Positions 8,487-21,200 of a stretch of DNA of 32,064 bases are shown piece by piece. How positions within the stretch are numbered: the first letter of the stretch is position 1; each line of letters begins with the position of its first letter. A program made the position numbers and the translations under genes. This DNA comes from Gammaproteobacteria bacterium (GTDB lineage: Bacteria; Pseudomonadota; Gammaproteobacteria; GCF-002020875). The stretch spans positions 1-32,064 of the forward strand of contig DUYW01000005.1 in assembly GCA_013349825.1 (NCBI GenBank), given 5' to 3'. The notes beneath the pieces are model-generated. The model saw only the letters and a list, made by a program, of their open reading frames with translations, was not told the origin of the DNA and made no database searches.

Positions 8487-8987
8487 TCAGGAGAGCTTAA
8501 AAAGAGTCCCGTTACACTCAGGACATCTGGGGATGATAGAGGTCTGATTAAACTGCAGGGTGTGTTCACACGCACTACATTTGAGTTGTCCCATACCAAT
8601 CACCTCACCGCTAAGATAATTCTGTGAGGCACGCGCGTCCGCATCAAGCCGTTCCAGTGCGATTCGTGTTGGGTCAGCCAGTTGAGTAAATAGTTCTTTC
8701 AGACGATCTTCAACCAGCGCCTCCTCCATGTGAAACCAGCGCCCCAGATCCTCACCAGTCTCTGCCAGATAGTTCCCTGTAGCCTCCAGATCTCGGTGTA
8801 GGTAGCGACTCACCTCATCCACCTCTTCCCGGGTCAGCTCACTCAGTTCGGCACTCTTCTCTCGAGTCTCTGCAATCAGTTCCTGAAGTGAAGGTAGTTG
8901 CTCTCTCCCCTCCTCTGCGATCTCCTGTAGCTGATCACGAAGAGTGTGATAGAGGCGGATCAGTGTGGACTCTTTTTCATTGGACAT
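8487..8987 (-). CDS. ybeL: YbeL-like zinc-ribbon protein (DUF1451)
   Basis: The 166-residue protein has a long acidic helical region (about residues 5-115, probably coiled-coil) and a C-terminal zinc ribbon with C137-x2-C140 and C155-x2-C158. This architecture and the LKCSACEH...PRCPECNG pattern match the DUF1451 family typified by E. coli YbeL, whose function is not established. The start has a good ribosome-binding site: GGAG lies just upstream of the ATG on the minus strand (8991-8997 region). It is transcribed divergently from leuS with a 154-nt gap, the same arrangement as ybeL/leuS in E. coli, which strengthens the identification. Confidence 0.88.
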   Translation of the reverse strand: MSNEKESTLIRLYHTLRDQLQEIAEEGREQLPSLQELIAETREKSAELSELTREEVDEVSRYLHRDLEATGNYLAETGEDLGRWFHMEEALVEDRLKELFTQLADPTRIALERLDADARASQNYLSGEVIGMGQLKCSACEHTLQFNQTSIIPRCPECNGTLFKLS

Positions 8988-9126
8988 GGTGAACTCCTAA
9001 AAATCATCTATATTCTAATCGTATCACTATTTCTTCGAAACGGTAGGTGCCTTGCGGTAAACTTTCCCCTTTTACAACTTTGTCAGGGCATCTGTTCAGA
9101 GTTCCCCTTATTTCATAGAGCGATAA

Positions 9127-11592
<2,466 letters not shown>

Positions 11593-11667
11593 ATGTCAAA
11601 ACATACGCAAAATGTATTTAAAGAGGCGCATTTTAATGGGCGCACCTAAACCATGACAGGTACCTTT

Positions 11668-12162
11668 ATGAAATCAATTAGAACAGTTTTATTGCCTCCT
11701 CTTCTTCTGGCCCTCACGCTGTTGCAAGGGTGCGGCTTCCATCTGCGTGGTGAAGTCTCACTGCTGAATGAGATGTCCTCTACATGGATTGCGGGGCAGG
11801 GGGTATCCAGTGGCTTGACCCATTCAGTTGGAAACGCCATTCGTAACAGTAATGGAGATACTGCACGATCAGAGAAAGAGGCTTCAGCAATACTGTTGCT
11901 CAGTAATGAGTCCTTTTCTCGTCAGGTGGCAACTGTCGGTAGTGATGGAAAAGTAAGCGAATATCAGTTGAGCTATCAGTTGGACTGGGAACTGAGTAAC
12001 AAGCAGGGTACCGTATTGCGTGAAGGTACCTTGAAGCAGCGTGAAAATTATCAGTATAGCGCCAACCAACTGCTGGGCAAGAGTCAGGAAGAGAAGCACC
12101 TGCGTCAGCGAATGGTGCGTGAAGTGACACGAGACCTGATGCGTAGTTTGCGTCAGAAATAG
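11668..12162 (+). CDS. lptE: LptE, LPS-assembly outer-membrane lipoprotein
   Basis: LptE plugs the LptD barrel and helps deliver LPS to the outer leaflet of the outer membrane. The sequence begins with a lipoprotein signal peptide, MKSIRTVLLPPLLLALTLL, ending in lipobox LQGC, followed by the family's GFHLRG motif. I chose ATG 11668 because AGGT lies 6 nt upstream and the peptide then has a normal length; ATG 11653 in the same frame would add five residues and has no ribosome-binding site. Mature protein has the alternating strands and the C-terminal helix (RQRMVREVTRDLMRSL) expected of LptE. The gene lies between leuS and holA, the conserved order. Confidence 0.93.
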   Translation: MKSIRTVLLPPLLLALTLLQGCGFHLRGEVSLLNEMSSTWIAGQGVSSGLTHSVGNAIRNSNGDTARSEKEASAILLLSNESFSRQVATVGSDGKVSEYQLSYQLDWELSNKQGTVLREGTLKQRENYQYSANQLLGKSQEEKHLRQRMVREVTRDLMRSLRQK

Positions 12163-12176
12163 AGAGCCTTCGACTC

Positions 12177-13223
12177 ATGAAGCTTCGTCCAGATCAACTG
12201 GCGAACCATCTCAAGCGGGCGTTGGCTCCAATTTATCTGATCAGTAGTGATGAGCCACTGTTGCTGCAAGAGGCTGCCGACCAAATACTGCAGGCCGCAC
12301 GACAGACCGGCTTTGAAGAGCGTGCTCTCTACTCCGTAGGCGCGGGGTTCCACTGGTCGGACCTGCAGCAAGAGGGGGCGGCACTCTCTCTGTTTGCAGA
12401 AAAGAAGATTATCGATCTCAGGCTCCCCACCGGCAAACCGGGCAAAGAGGGGGGGGCTATGCTCACAGAGTGGAGTCACTCTCCACCGGATGACAAGATA
12501 TTGGTTATCCGTAGCGGAAAACTGGATGGAGCCTCACAGCGAGCCAAATGGTTCAAAGCGATTGAAAAGGCTGGGGTAACGGTACAGATCTGGCCTATGG
12601 AGTTGCGTCAAATCCCCAACTGGATTATGCAACGGATGCGGGTAGCTGGTATTAACGCTACTCCCGGTGCGGCGGCACTGGTGGCAGAGCGGATCGAGGG
12701 CAATCTACTGGCAGCGGTACAGGAGATTGAAAAACTCTCTCTTCTCACCAACAAGGGAGATCAGGTCGATGAGACCATGGTGATGAACCTTGTAGCCGAT
12801 AGCGCACGTTATGATCCCTTTCAACTGGCGGATGCCATCCTTGGTGGTGAGCGTGCGCGCGCACTACATATTCTTTATGGTCTGAAGGAGGAAGGCGTCG
12901 CCATCCAGATTATACTCTGGGCCATCGTCAGAGACCTGCGTGAACTGGCGGCTATAGGCAACCTGCAACGTCTGGCAGCACACAAGCCGCTGGACTATAT
13001 CCCTCAGCCTCTCTGGAAGCGGAGGTTGCCCCTCTTCACCTCCGGCCTGAATCGACTTAAACAGCAACAGATTTACCAGTTGATACGCCGAGCGGGTGAA
13101 ATAGATCGTGCCGGTAAAGGGATGGGGGAAGGTGACCCCTGGAGTGGTTTGGAAGATCTGGTTCTGAAGGCGACCTCTAACCTCTCCAATCCAACCTCAC
13201 TCCCTATCCATGCTAAGCTATAG
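12177..13223 (+). CDS. holA: DNA polymerase III delta subunit
   Basis: HolA is the clamp-loader subunit that opens the beta sliding clamp. The N-terminus (LAPIYLISSDEPLLLQEAADQI) matches the delta-family start, followed by an AAA+-like fold without a usable Walker A motif, and EGNLLAAVQEIEKLSLL and DPFQLADAILGGERARALHILYGLKEEG in the second and third domains. Length 348 is close to E. coli delta (343). The gene starts 14 nt after lptE. It contains an 8-G run at 12449-12456 in a Gly-Gly pair. Confidence 0.95.
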   Translation: MKLRPDQLANHLKRALAPIYLISSDEPLLLQEAADQILQAARQTGFEERALYSVGAGFHWSDLQQEGAALSLFAEKKIIDLRLPTGKPGKEGGAMLTEWSHSPPDDKILVIRSGKLDGASQRAKWFKAIEKAGVTVQIWPMELRQIPNWIMQRMRVAGINATPGAAALVAERIEGNLLAAVQEIEKLSLLTNKGDQVDETMVMNLVADSARYDPFQLADAILGGERARALHILYGLKEEGVAIQIILWAIVRDLRELAAIGNLQRLAAHKPLDYIPQPLWKRRLPLFTSGLNRLKQQQIYQLIRRAGEIDRAGKGMGEGDPWSGLEDLVLKATSNLSNPTSLPIHAKL

Positions 13224-13301
13224 AGTATCGTAACAAGTGGGGTCTGGGCGCAGCTTTGACCAGAGCCAAATGAACAATTACCCTGAGTAGGTTTAGAGAA
13301 G

Positions 13302-14555
13302 ATGGACATCAAACAGTATATGCAACAGGTGGGTGAGCAGGCCCGCAGTGCGAGTCGTGCAATGGCTCGTGCAGAGACTACAGATAAAAATCGTGCACTG
13401 GAGATCACCGCAGCTCTGTTGGAGCAGTCAATGAGTGCGCTGTTGGCAGAGAACCAGAAAGATCTGGATGCCGGTAAAGCAAATGGACTCGATGCTGCAC
13501 TGCTAGATCGTCTGGCGTTAAATGAGGAGCGGGTCAGTGGCATGGCTGAAGGGTTGCGTCAGATTGCGACGCTGCCGGACCCTGTGGGTGAGATCTCTGG
13601 TCTCAACTATCGTCCTTCCGGTATTCAGGTCGGTAAAATGCGGGTTCCTCTCGGGGTCATCGGTATCATCTACGAATCGCGCCCCAATGTGACTGCAGAT
13701 GCGGCAGCACTCTGTCTCAAATCGGGTAACGCGGCAATCCTTCGTGGTGGTTCCGAGGCATTCAACTCCAATCAGGCGATTGCCAAACTGATCCATCAGG
13801 GGTTGACAGAGGCGGGGCTTCCCTCTGATGCGGTGCAGGTGGTGGAGACGGCAGATCGTGAAGCCGTCGGTGAGTTGATTACCATGAGTCGCTATGTTGA
13901 CGTGATTATCCCGCGCGGTGGTAAGGGGTTGATTGAACGTATTTCCGAGAGTGCCCGTATTCCGGTGATTAAACACCTGAACGGGATCTGTCATGTCTAT
14001 ATTGATGATCAGGCGAATCAGCAGAAGGCGATTGATATCGCCTTTAATGCAAAAACCCACCGTTACGGGGTCTGCAATGCGATGGAGACACTGTTGGTAG
14101 CAGAGGGTATTGCTGCAGAGGTGCTGCCTCCACTGGCAGCGCAGTACCAAAGTGAGGGGGTAGAGCTACGTGGCTGTGAACAGACACAAAAGATCCTTGC
14201 GGACGTGGTTGTAGCAACCGAGGCAGACTGGGATGAAGAGTATCTGGCTCCGGTACTCTCCATTCGTGTGGTGACAGATATCGACGCTGCGATGGACCAT
14301 ATCCACCAGCACAGTTCAGGTCACACAGAATCAATCGTCACCGAGAGTTATGCACGTGCGCGACGCTTTATGGCGGAAGTAGACTCCAGCTCTGTAATGG
14401 TCAATGCCTCCACCCGCTTTGCCGATGGTTTTGAGTATGGGCTGGGCGCGGAGATAGGTATCAGTACCGACAAGATTCATGTACGTGGTCCTGTAGGGCT
14501 GGAGGGACTCACCTCGCAGAAATTCATCGTACTGGGAGATGGTCATATCCGTTAG
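13302..14555 (+). CDS. proA: Gamma-glutamyl phosphate reductase
   Basis: ProA reduces gamma-glutamyl phosphate with NADPH to glutamate semialdehyde, the second step of proline synthesis. It is an aldehyde-dehydrogenase-fold enzyme; the catalytic cysteine is C230 in NGICHVYID. Other family blocks are [49 protein letters not shown] and the C-terminal [15 protein letters not shown]. Length 417 equals E. coli ProA. An AGAGAAG ribosome-binding site abuts the ATG. The gene lies between holA and nadD; proB is not nearby. Its stop TAG (14553-14555) is the first triplet of a repeat also found after the kinase gene. Confidence 0.97.
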   Translation: MDIKQYMQQVGEQARSASRAMARAETTDKNRALEITAALLEQSMSALLAENQKDLDAGKANGLDAALLDRLALNEERVSGMAEGLRQIATLPDPVGEISGLNYRPSGIQVGKMRVPLGVIGIIYESRPNVTADAAALCLKSGNAAILRGGSEAFNSNQAIAKLIHQGLTEAGLPSDAVQVVETADREAVGELITMSRYVDVIIPRGGKGLIERISESARIPVIKHLNGICHVYIDDQANQQKAIDIAFNAKTHRYGVCNAMETLLVAEGIAAEVLPPLAAQYQSEGVELRGCEQTQKILADVVVATEADWDEEYLAPVLSIRVVTDIDAAMDHIHQHSSGHTESIVTESYARARRFMAEVDSSSVMVNASTRFADGFEYGLGAEIGISTDKIHVRGPVGLEGLTSQKFIVLGDGHIR

Positions 14556-14594
14556 GAGCTTGTCCGGGAATAGAAGTCGTAGCGAGGGAAAGCT
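14553..14594 (+). repeat. REP-like quasi-palindromic repeat, copy B
   Basis: It begins with TAGGAGCTTGTCC (14553-14565), identical to copy A at 8436-8448, followed by AGAAGTCGTAG (14572-14582), the core that copy A carries on its other strand. It ends GAGGGAAAGCT, a decayed form of the GAGGACAAGCT arm seen in copy A. The two copies together define the arms and core of the element. It lies in the proA-nadD gap. A separate short palindrome, GACAAATTTTGTC (14602-14614), follows a few bases later. Confidence 0.6.
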
Positions 14595-14654
14595 GATTTG
14601 AGACAAATTTTGTCGAATGGTTATTTCGTCTATTCTCATGCCATAGGGTGCTGA

Positions 14655-15305
14655 GTGGCGATGCGACCCATTGGAATTCTGGGCGGCACCTTTGATCCGG
14701 TCCACTTCGGACATCTGCGTCCTGCACTGGAGGTGTGTGAACAGTTGGGGATGGATCATGTGCGGCTGATCCCCAGTAAGATTCCAGTACATCGATCACA
14801 ACCGTTGGCCTCTTTGGAGCAGCGTGTAGAGTGGCTGCAGCAGGTGGCTGCAGAGGTGCCGCAGTTTGTGGTTGATCTGCGCGAGGTGGAGCGTGACACT
14901 CCCTCCTGGATGGTGGTGACACTAGAGTCACTGGTTACATCATTTTCACAGCGCCCACTCTGTCTGATTTTGGGGATGGATGCCTTTCTGCAGGTTGAGA
15001 GTTGGCACCGCTGGGATGAACTGCTGAGTCTTGCCCATATTGTAGTCACTCACCGTCCCGGTTTTGAGAGGCCGCAACAGGGGCGTGTTGCAGAGTTGTT
15101 GGCTGCACGAGAAAGTAATCAGGTAACGGATCTCTACCAGCTACCGCAGCAGCAAGGGGGGAGAATTTTGCTACTGCCGGTGACGCAGTTGGAGATCTCT
15201 GCAACGGTGATTCGGGAAATGGTTGCACAAGGTGAGGACCCACGCTTTCTATTGCCTGATACAATTCGCGCATCTGTTATTAATCAATACCCATTAGAAG
15301 AGTAG
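14655..15305 (+). CDS. nadD: Nicotinate-nucleotide adenylyltransferase
   Basis: NadD adenylates nicotinate mononucleotide to deamido-NAD, the penultimate step of NAD synthesis. It has the nucleotidyltransferase GGTFDPVHFGH motif at the N-terminus and ISATVIREM near the C-terminus, with GMDAFLQVESWHRW in between, as in the NadD/CoaD family. The start is GTG 14655 or ATG 14661; AGGGTG at 14645-14650 lies 4 nt from the first and 10 nt from the second, so ATG 14661 (two residues shorter) is equally plausible. nadD, rsfS and rlmH form the usual cluster. Confidence 0.95.
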   Translation: MAMRPIGILGGTFDPVHFGHLRPALEVCEQLGMDHVRLIPSKIPVHRSQPLASLEQRVEWLQQVAAEVPQFVVDLREVERDTPSWMVVTLESLVTSFSQRPLCLILGMDAFLQVESWHRWDELLSLAHIVVTHRPGFERPQQGRVAELLAARESNQVTDLYQLPQQQGGRILLLPVTQLEISATVIREMVAQGEDPRFLLPDTIRASVINQYPLEE

Positions 15306-15314
15306 AGTAAACAC

Positions 15315-15653
15315 ATGTTAAGTGTAGATCAGTTGGAACAGTTGGCGGTCGATGCCCTCGAGGCGTTGAAGGGAAATGAGATTACTGTGGTTGATGTATC
15401 CGAGATGACGGATGTTACCAGCAAACTGGTGATTGCCAGTGGAACCTCCAATCGTCATGTACGATCTTTAGCCGAGAATGTTGCGATGGAGGCGAAGAGA
15501 GCGGATTACCAGCCTTTGGGGCGAGAAGGTGAAGATTCTGGAGAGTGGGTATTGGTTGATCTGGGAGAGGTGGTGGTTCATGTGATGTTGCCGGAGACCC
15601 GTGACTACTACAATCTGGAAAAATTCTGGACGGACTTCAAGCGCGAAGAGTAG
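15315..15653 (+). CDS. rsfS: Ribosomal silencing factor RsfS
   Basis: RsfS binds ribosomal protein L14 on the large subunit and blocks subunit joining, which lowers translation in starvation. The 112-residue protein matches the family throughout: VDVSEMTDVTSKLVIASGTSNRHVRSLA in the first half and GEDSGEWVLVDLGEVVVHVMLPETRDYYNLEKFW in the second. It starts 9 nt after nadD and precedes rlmH, the widely conserved order. Confidence 0.96.
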   Translation: MLSVDQLEQLAVDALEALKGNEITVVDVSEMTDVTSKLVIASGTSNRHVRSLAENVAMEAKRADYQPLGREGEDSGEWVLVDLGEVVVHVMLPETRDYYNLEKFWTDFKREE

Positions 15654-15697
15654 CGTACCGCTACACAAATTTTCGCGCACTTTTCAGCAACTCCTGA

Positions 15698-16171
15698 ATG
15701 AAAATCACCTTAATTGCCGTAGGACGCAAGATGCCCGCTTGGGTTGAGCAAGGGTATGCCGAGTATGCCCGTAGAATGCCCCGCGAGTGTTCTTTGGCGT
15801 TGGTTGAGATTGAGGCTGAGAAACGGGGGCGTAGCGGCTCTCCACAGCGCTGGGTCGAACAAGAGGGAAAACGGATGTTGGCGGCAATCCCCAAAGGTGA
15901 TCAAGTGGTTGCACTGGATGTACAAGGTGCAACCTGGACAACAGAAAAACTGGCGACTCAACTGGAGAGGTGGATGCATACCGGTGGTGGTGTCTCGCTC
16001 TTGGTGGGTGGGGCTGATGGGCTTTCAGCGAAGTGTCTGCAGCGGGCAGACCAGCGCTGGTCTCTATCGGCGCTCACATTTCCCCATCCGCTGGTTCGGG
16101 TGGTGCTCTCAGAGCAGCTTTACCGTGCTTGGAGTGTGGTTAATCATCACCCCTACCACCGTAGCGATTAA
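15698..16171 (+). CDS. rlmH: 23S rRNA pseudouridine1915 N3-methyltransferase
   Basis: RlmH methylates pseudouridine 1915 in helix 69 of 23S rRNA on assembled ribosomes. It is a small SPOUT methyltransferase: the SAM-binding knot is formed by SLLVGGADGLS and by SLSALTFPHPLVRVVLSEQLYRAWS, and the C-terminal NHHPYHR is the family signature. Length 157 matches E. coli (155). The N-terminus KITLIAVGRKMPAWV also fits. After rlmH, where many relatives have mrdA-rodA, this chromosome has maf-rng. Confidence 0.97.
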   Translation: MKITLIAVGRKMPAWVEQGYAEYARRMPRECSLALVEIEAEKRGRSGSPQRWVEQEGKRMLAAIPKGDQVVALDVQGATWTTEKLATQLERWMHTGGGVSLLVGGADGLSAKCLQRADQRWSLSALTFPHPLVRVVLSEQLYRAWSVVNHHPYHRSD

Positions 16172-16219
16172 CCCCAGATTGTATCCGAGCAGGAGGCGGT
16201 ATTGAGGTAAAATCAGCCG

Positions 16220-16804
16220 ATGGATTTGCAGCCACACATTATTCTCGCCTCAGCCTCTCCAAGGCGTTCAGAGCTATTGACTCAGATTGGTGTTCGCTAC
16301 CGCATAGCGGTGGCTGATATTGATGAAACAATTGCGGATGAGTCGCCACAACAGGCTGTATTACGGCTGGCTGAAGAGAAGGCAAGTACTATTTGGAAAG
16401 AGCAGGAACAGCTCAACCGTTATCCTGTATTGGGGGCAGATACCATTGTGGTCCATCAACAGAATATATTACAAAAGCCCGCTTCAGAGACAGAGGGGAT
16501 GGCAATGCTGGAGTTGCTGAGTGGTGGTATGCATGAGGTGATGAGTGCGATTGCGCTGATCTCTGATACAGGGCTACAGACCGCATTAAGTGTCAGTCAG
16601 GTCACCTTTCGTGAAATTACCACGTCAGAACAGCGTGCATACTGGGCGAGTGGGGAGCCACAGGACAAGGCGGGTGGATATGCAATTCAGGGACAGGGTG
16701 CTATCTTTGTCCAGCAGCTTCAAGGCAGTTACTCTGGGGTAATGGGGTTGCCGCTCTATGAAACGTCACAGCTACTACAGCATGCGGGAGTGCAGCTACT
16801 TTGA
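16220..16804 (+). CDS. maf: Maf/YhdE-family nucleoside triphosphate pyrophosphatase
   Basis: Maf proteins hydrolyse non-canonical or excess nucleoside triphosphates to monophosphates; the YhdE subgroup acts on dTTP and UTP. The N-terminal LASASPRRSELL substrate loop, GADTIV with catalytic D74, and YWASGEPQDKAGGYAIQGQGA are diagnostic. Adjacency to rng, as for yhdE/rng in E. coli, supports the YhdE subgroup rather than YceF. The stop overlaps the TTG start of rng. Confidence 0.94.
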   Translation: MDLQPHIILASASPRRSELLTQIGVRYRIAVADIDETIADESPQQAVLRLAEEKASTIWKEQEQLNRYPVLGADTIVVHQQNILQKPASETEGMAMLELLSGGMHEVMSAIALISDTGLQTALSVSQVTFREITTSEQRAYWASGEPQDKAGGYAIQGQGAIFVQQLQGSYSGVMGLPLYETSQLLQHAGVQLL

Positions 16805-18273
16805 GTACAGAGATTCTGATTAACGTGACTCCGCGAGAGACCCGTTCTGCATTGGTGGAGAATGGGGTGTTGCAGGAGATCTATATCGAGCGAAATAATC
16901 ACCTTGGTATTGTGGGCAATATCTATAACGGAAAGGTGAGTCGTGTGTTACCTGGAATGCAGGCTGCGTTCGTCGATATCGGTCTAGAGCGGGCTGCTTT
17001 TCTCCATGTTTCGGATATTATCCCGCAGCATGTGAAAGAGGAGATTGAGTGTGAACAGGAGACTCTGCAGATCACCGACCTGGTCTCTGATGGGCAAGAG
17101 CTGTTGGTACAGGTGGTGAAAGATCCATTGGGAACCAAAGGAGCGAGGTTGACTATGCAGGTCTCAATCCCCTCGCGCTATCTGGTGTTTATGCCGATGG
17201 TGCAATGTATGGGGGTATCGCAGCGTATTGAAGAGGAGGAGGAACGTGAACGTTTGAGGACAATGATCCAGACTGCAGTTGCCGGTGGGGGGTATGGTGG
17301 TTTTATTGTGCGCACGGCCGGGGAGGGAATTCCGCAAGAGGATCTGCTGCATGAAGCAAAATTGCTCTATAAGATCTGGGCATCGATTCAGGAGAGTGGT
17401 AAACAGCTTAAATCACGTTCACTGGTCCACAGTGACCTACCGCTGGAGCTGCGCATCATTCGAGATCAGCTCAAGGATAGTGTGGAGCGGCTTAGAATTG
17501 ACTCGAAACGTAGCTGGGAGAAGTGTCGTGATTTTGCCGCCCGTTTCAATCCGGAGCTAGCCTCTCGGGTGGAGTATTATCCGGGAGAGTGCCCGATCTT
17601 TGACCTCTATTCTGTGGAGGATGAGATACAGAAAGCACTGCAGCGAAAGGTGCCGCTGAAATCAGGGGGCTATCTGATTATCGACCAGACCGAGGCGATG
17701 ACCACCATTGATGTCAATACCGGCTCTTTTGTGGGGCACCATAACCTGGAAGAGACCATCTTCAAGACCAATTTGGAGGCAACGCAGGCGATTGCACGTC
17801 AGTTACGGCTGCGAAACCTGGGCGGGATCATTATTCTTGACTTGATTGATATGGAAGATGAGCAGCACCGTCAGCAGGTAATGCGTTTGCTACAGAAGTG
17901 TCTGGATCAAGATCATGCGCGGACCCATATCAGCGTAGTCTCTTCGCTGGGGTTGGTGGAAATGACCCGTAAAAGAACCCGTGAAAGCCTGGAGCATGTA
18001 CTGTGTCAGACCTGTCCAACCTGTGAAGGGCGTGGTTACCTGAAAACCCCGGAGACTGTCTGTTATGAGGTCTTCCGTGAAATTATTCGCGAATCTCGAC
18101 AGTTTGAAGATGCCAGAGAAATTCTGGTTCTGGCAGCGCAGGAGATTACTGATCTATTACTGGATGAGGAGTCGAGCAGTCTTGCTGAGCTGGAAGAGTT
18201 CATCGGTAAACCAGTCCGGCTGCAGGTAGAGACCTTCTACACGACAGAACAATTTGATGTTGTACCCGTCTAG
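16801..18273 (+). CDS. rng: Ribonuclease G
   Basis: RNase G is the short RNase E-like endonuclease that matures the 5' end of 16S rRNA and degrades some mRNAs. An S1-like domain at the N-terminus (GNIYNGKVSRVLPGMQAAFVDIGLERAAFLH) is followed by the catalytic DNase-I-like domain (DQTEAMTTIDVNTGSFVGH and GGIIILDLIDM) and the zinc-link cysteines in TCPTCEGRG. Length 490 matches E. coli Rng (489), and there is no RNase E-like C-terminal extension. The start is TTG 16801, overlapping the maf stop, with GGGAG upstream. No in-frame ATG is suitably placed. Confidence 0.97.
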   Translation: MSTEILINVTPRETRSALVENGVLQEIYIERNNHLGIVGNIYNGKVSRVLPGMQAAFVDIGLERAAFLHVSDIIPQHVKEEIECEQETLQITDLVSDGQELLVQVVKDPLGTKGARLTMQVSIPSRYLVFMPMVQCMGVSQRIEEEEERERLRTMIQTAVAGGGYGGFIVRTAGEGIPQEDLLHEAKLLYKIWASIQESGKQLKSRSLVHSDLPLELRIIRDQLKDSVERLRIDSKRSWEKCRDFAARFNPELASRVEYYPGECPIFDLYSVEDEIQKALQRKVPLKSGGYLIIDQTEAMTTIDVNTGSFVGHHNLEETIFKTNLEATQAIARQLRLRNLGGIIILDLIDMEDEQHRQQVMRLLQKCLDQDHARTHISVVSSLGLVEMTRKRTRESLEHVLCQTCPTCEGRGYLKTPETVCYEVFREIIRESRQFEDAREILVLAAQEITDLLLDEESSSLAELEEFIGKPVRLQVETFYTTEQFDVVPV

Positions 18274-21200
18274 CCAGCAATTTTTACGTTCACTTTGGGG
18301 TACGTTCTGGATACTGTGTTCAACAGGGTTAGTGGTTGTGGCTGTGTTGGTGATACTGCTACGCCTCTCTCTTCCGGCACTGCCTTTTTATAAGCAAGAG
18401 ATCAGAGATTGGCTGCAGGCAGAAACGGGTGTGCCGATTGAGTTTGAGGGGGTCACTGCACAGCTGGATGGTCGGTTTTTACAGATTGAAGTGGTTGGTG
18501 TCAGCCTGCAGAAAGAGGGGGGAGGTAGTGCTCAGGTTACGCTGGCTGGTGGAAGCTTGAAGATTGACCTGCTGCACTCACTCAGTGCAGGAGAGCTGAT
18601 ATCTACCGGCATTCTGCTGCGTAACCCTTCGATAGCATTCGAGCATCAATTTCAATCCATTCTTGCGATGGCACAAATCAATACAGCAGAGGAGGGTAAT
18701 ATGCCTGTTCTCCTCTCCTGGTTATTGAGGCAACCAAGTGTGGTTGTTGAGAATGCAACACTGCAGTTGTTACAAGAACAGAGAGAGGGAAGTGAAAGCG
18801 GATTACAGTGGAAATTAGCAGATATTCATTTCGATTGGATCAACTCAGGTTATCGCCATCAGGCAACGGGAACCTTGGTGCTGGATGGAGAGAACCCTTC
18901 ACCCGTTACACTCAAGCTGGAGTGGTTTGGTGATCTGCTGAGTGAAAATGGTTGGGATGGGCTGATGTATCTTGAAGCCCCTTCGACCCATTTGGTTACC
19001 CTGATTGGTGGCGAAGCCAACCAGATGAAAGGTCTGGCCCAGGGGACGGGCCATATTGAATTTTGGGGGGAGTGGCTCTCCGGGAAGTTGGAAAAGGGAC
19101 GGGCTTCTCTGCGGCGGGACGAGGCGTTCAAGGATGAACCGGGTTTGAAAGTAGGGGAGTTCCACTGGAAGAGAGAGGGAGAGGTTGCGTGGCGCTTGCA
19201 AATGGAGAAACTGGCATGGGGTGGAGAGTCGGATAAGCAGAGCCATCCAACCTCGGCATTGGTCAAATATCTGCAGGACAAAACGGGTCAGGAGCTGATA
19301 TTGGGGGCAGTTGACCGTATCCGTCTGGTCCCTTCCCCCGCGCTCTCAGGACTCTATGCTACGGTCATGCACGGCGAGAGTGGGGCGCTGGTTTCCGGTG
19401 ATTTGCATGATGTGAAGTTTCGCTCCTACCCGAATAAAGAGAGTCTCTTTAATCAGATTGAATCCAAAATGGTGTTGAGTAATATCTCTGTGCAAGGGGT
19501 GAAGCAGGCGGCGGGGCTGGGTGTGGCGGGGGTCAATGGAAAACTCCATCTCAATGAACAGGAGGGGTTCTTTATGCCGGCTAATCAGCCCATATTTGCC
19601 TCGCTTCAGCACTATTATCCAGATCCTCAACAGTTGACGCTAGAGCAAGGGTTGGTCAGTTGGAGAAGACGCTCAAGAGCACTGTTGCTCTCCTTTCGTG
19701 GTATTGAAGGTGAGATTGGTGCGCTGCGCTTGCAGGGAGGAGGGCAGTTGCTGCTACCAGGGGGGGGGCAGTCCCCCTTTCTGGATGTTAATGCCCATAT
19801 TCAGGTACAGCGTATTGCCGATCTCATTCAGCAATTACCTGAACGCCAGTTGAGGCCGGAATTAGTTGGCTGGCTAAATGAATCACTACTCTCCGGTAAA
19901 TTGATTGATGGAAAAATTAAGCTCAAAGGAGCGCTGAATCAGTTCCCGTTTGAGCAGGGTGAAGGGCTGTTTCAGGCAGATTTACAAGTACAGGATCTCT
20001 ATCTGAAGTATGCCGATGAGTGGCCAACGGTGACCCATAGTCAGGCAGAAATTCACTTTAACAATGGAGCGATGCGCGCAAAATTGAAGGAGGGAAAGCT
20101 GGATGGCCATCCGATCCACAATATCTCTATCCATAGTGACAAGATTGTAGATGGGCCGTTTGAGGTGCATGGACAGTTGGTCAGTGAGAGTCCCAAACTG
20201 CTTCGCACACTCGAAAATACCCCCCTAAGCGCCCAGGCAAGACAGCTGAACTCTGTGGTGACCATGTCCGGCTATGCTCTGCTGGAGTTGGATGTTGTGA
20301 TCCCTGTTGATGAGAGTCCGCTGCAGGTCGATGGACGAGTTGAGTTGCATGATAATCAACTGAATGTTGCTGCACTGGATCTTCAGATTGATCAGCTGAA
20401 AGGGAATGTTGAGTTTAACCATGATGGAGTGATGATAGAGGGTGTTCAAGGGGTCATGTTGGGTGGGCCTGTCCTGATTACCGCATTTACCTCAGAAACT
20501 GAACAGCAACCGGAGGTGGTGATTGGTTTGGAGGGGGCGCTTCAGGGGGCTGCTTTAGAGCATTGGTTCGGTCTGGCAGAGATGAAGGCCCCGCTGTTTC
20601 AATCAGAAAGTAAAACAGAGTGGAGTGGGCGCCTCAAAATTCAGAGGGAAGATATCGATATTCATCTCTATTCTGAGTTGCAGGGCGTTCAATTAAATAC
20701 ACCAGAACCCTTTAATAAAAGTGCTGAGGCTCGATGGCCTGCGACGCTGTCGATGAAAGTACGTTCCGGAGAGGTTGAAAGTATGCAGGTCTCGATGCCG
20801 GAACATCTACATGCCACCCTCTACAAAGGCAAGGCAGCAGCACCGTGGAAAGGGCGTCTTTTTTTCGGAGATCGAGAGCAGACCTTGCCGGCGGGTGAGC
20901 TGCGTGATGGCCTGGAATTGATTGGGGCGCTGGAGGAGATTGATTTGGGGGCCTGGTATGATCTGTCGGTATTGATGCGGCAGGAGGGGGCGGTCAATCA
21001 TGGGTTGAATAGTGTTCGCTTCGGGCATCTATTATTGACAGCAGATAGAGCGAGCCTGTTTGGGCAAAAACTGGATCAGCTTGTGTTGAAGGTGGAGCGT
21101 AGAGAGCAGCAATCGATCCATGTGGAACTCAGTAGTGAACAGATTGAAGGAAGTATCTTGGTGCCGCATGATTCGGCAGAGAAGTGGGTGGTTGACCTGA

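Noticed and set aside
11593-11649. 18-codon frame starting directly after and in frame with the leuS stop
   Set aside because: The leuS C-terminus already ends at the normal family position, the small frame has no ribosome-binding site of its own, and nothing supports stop read-through.
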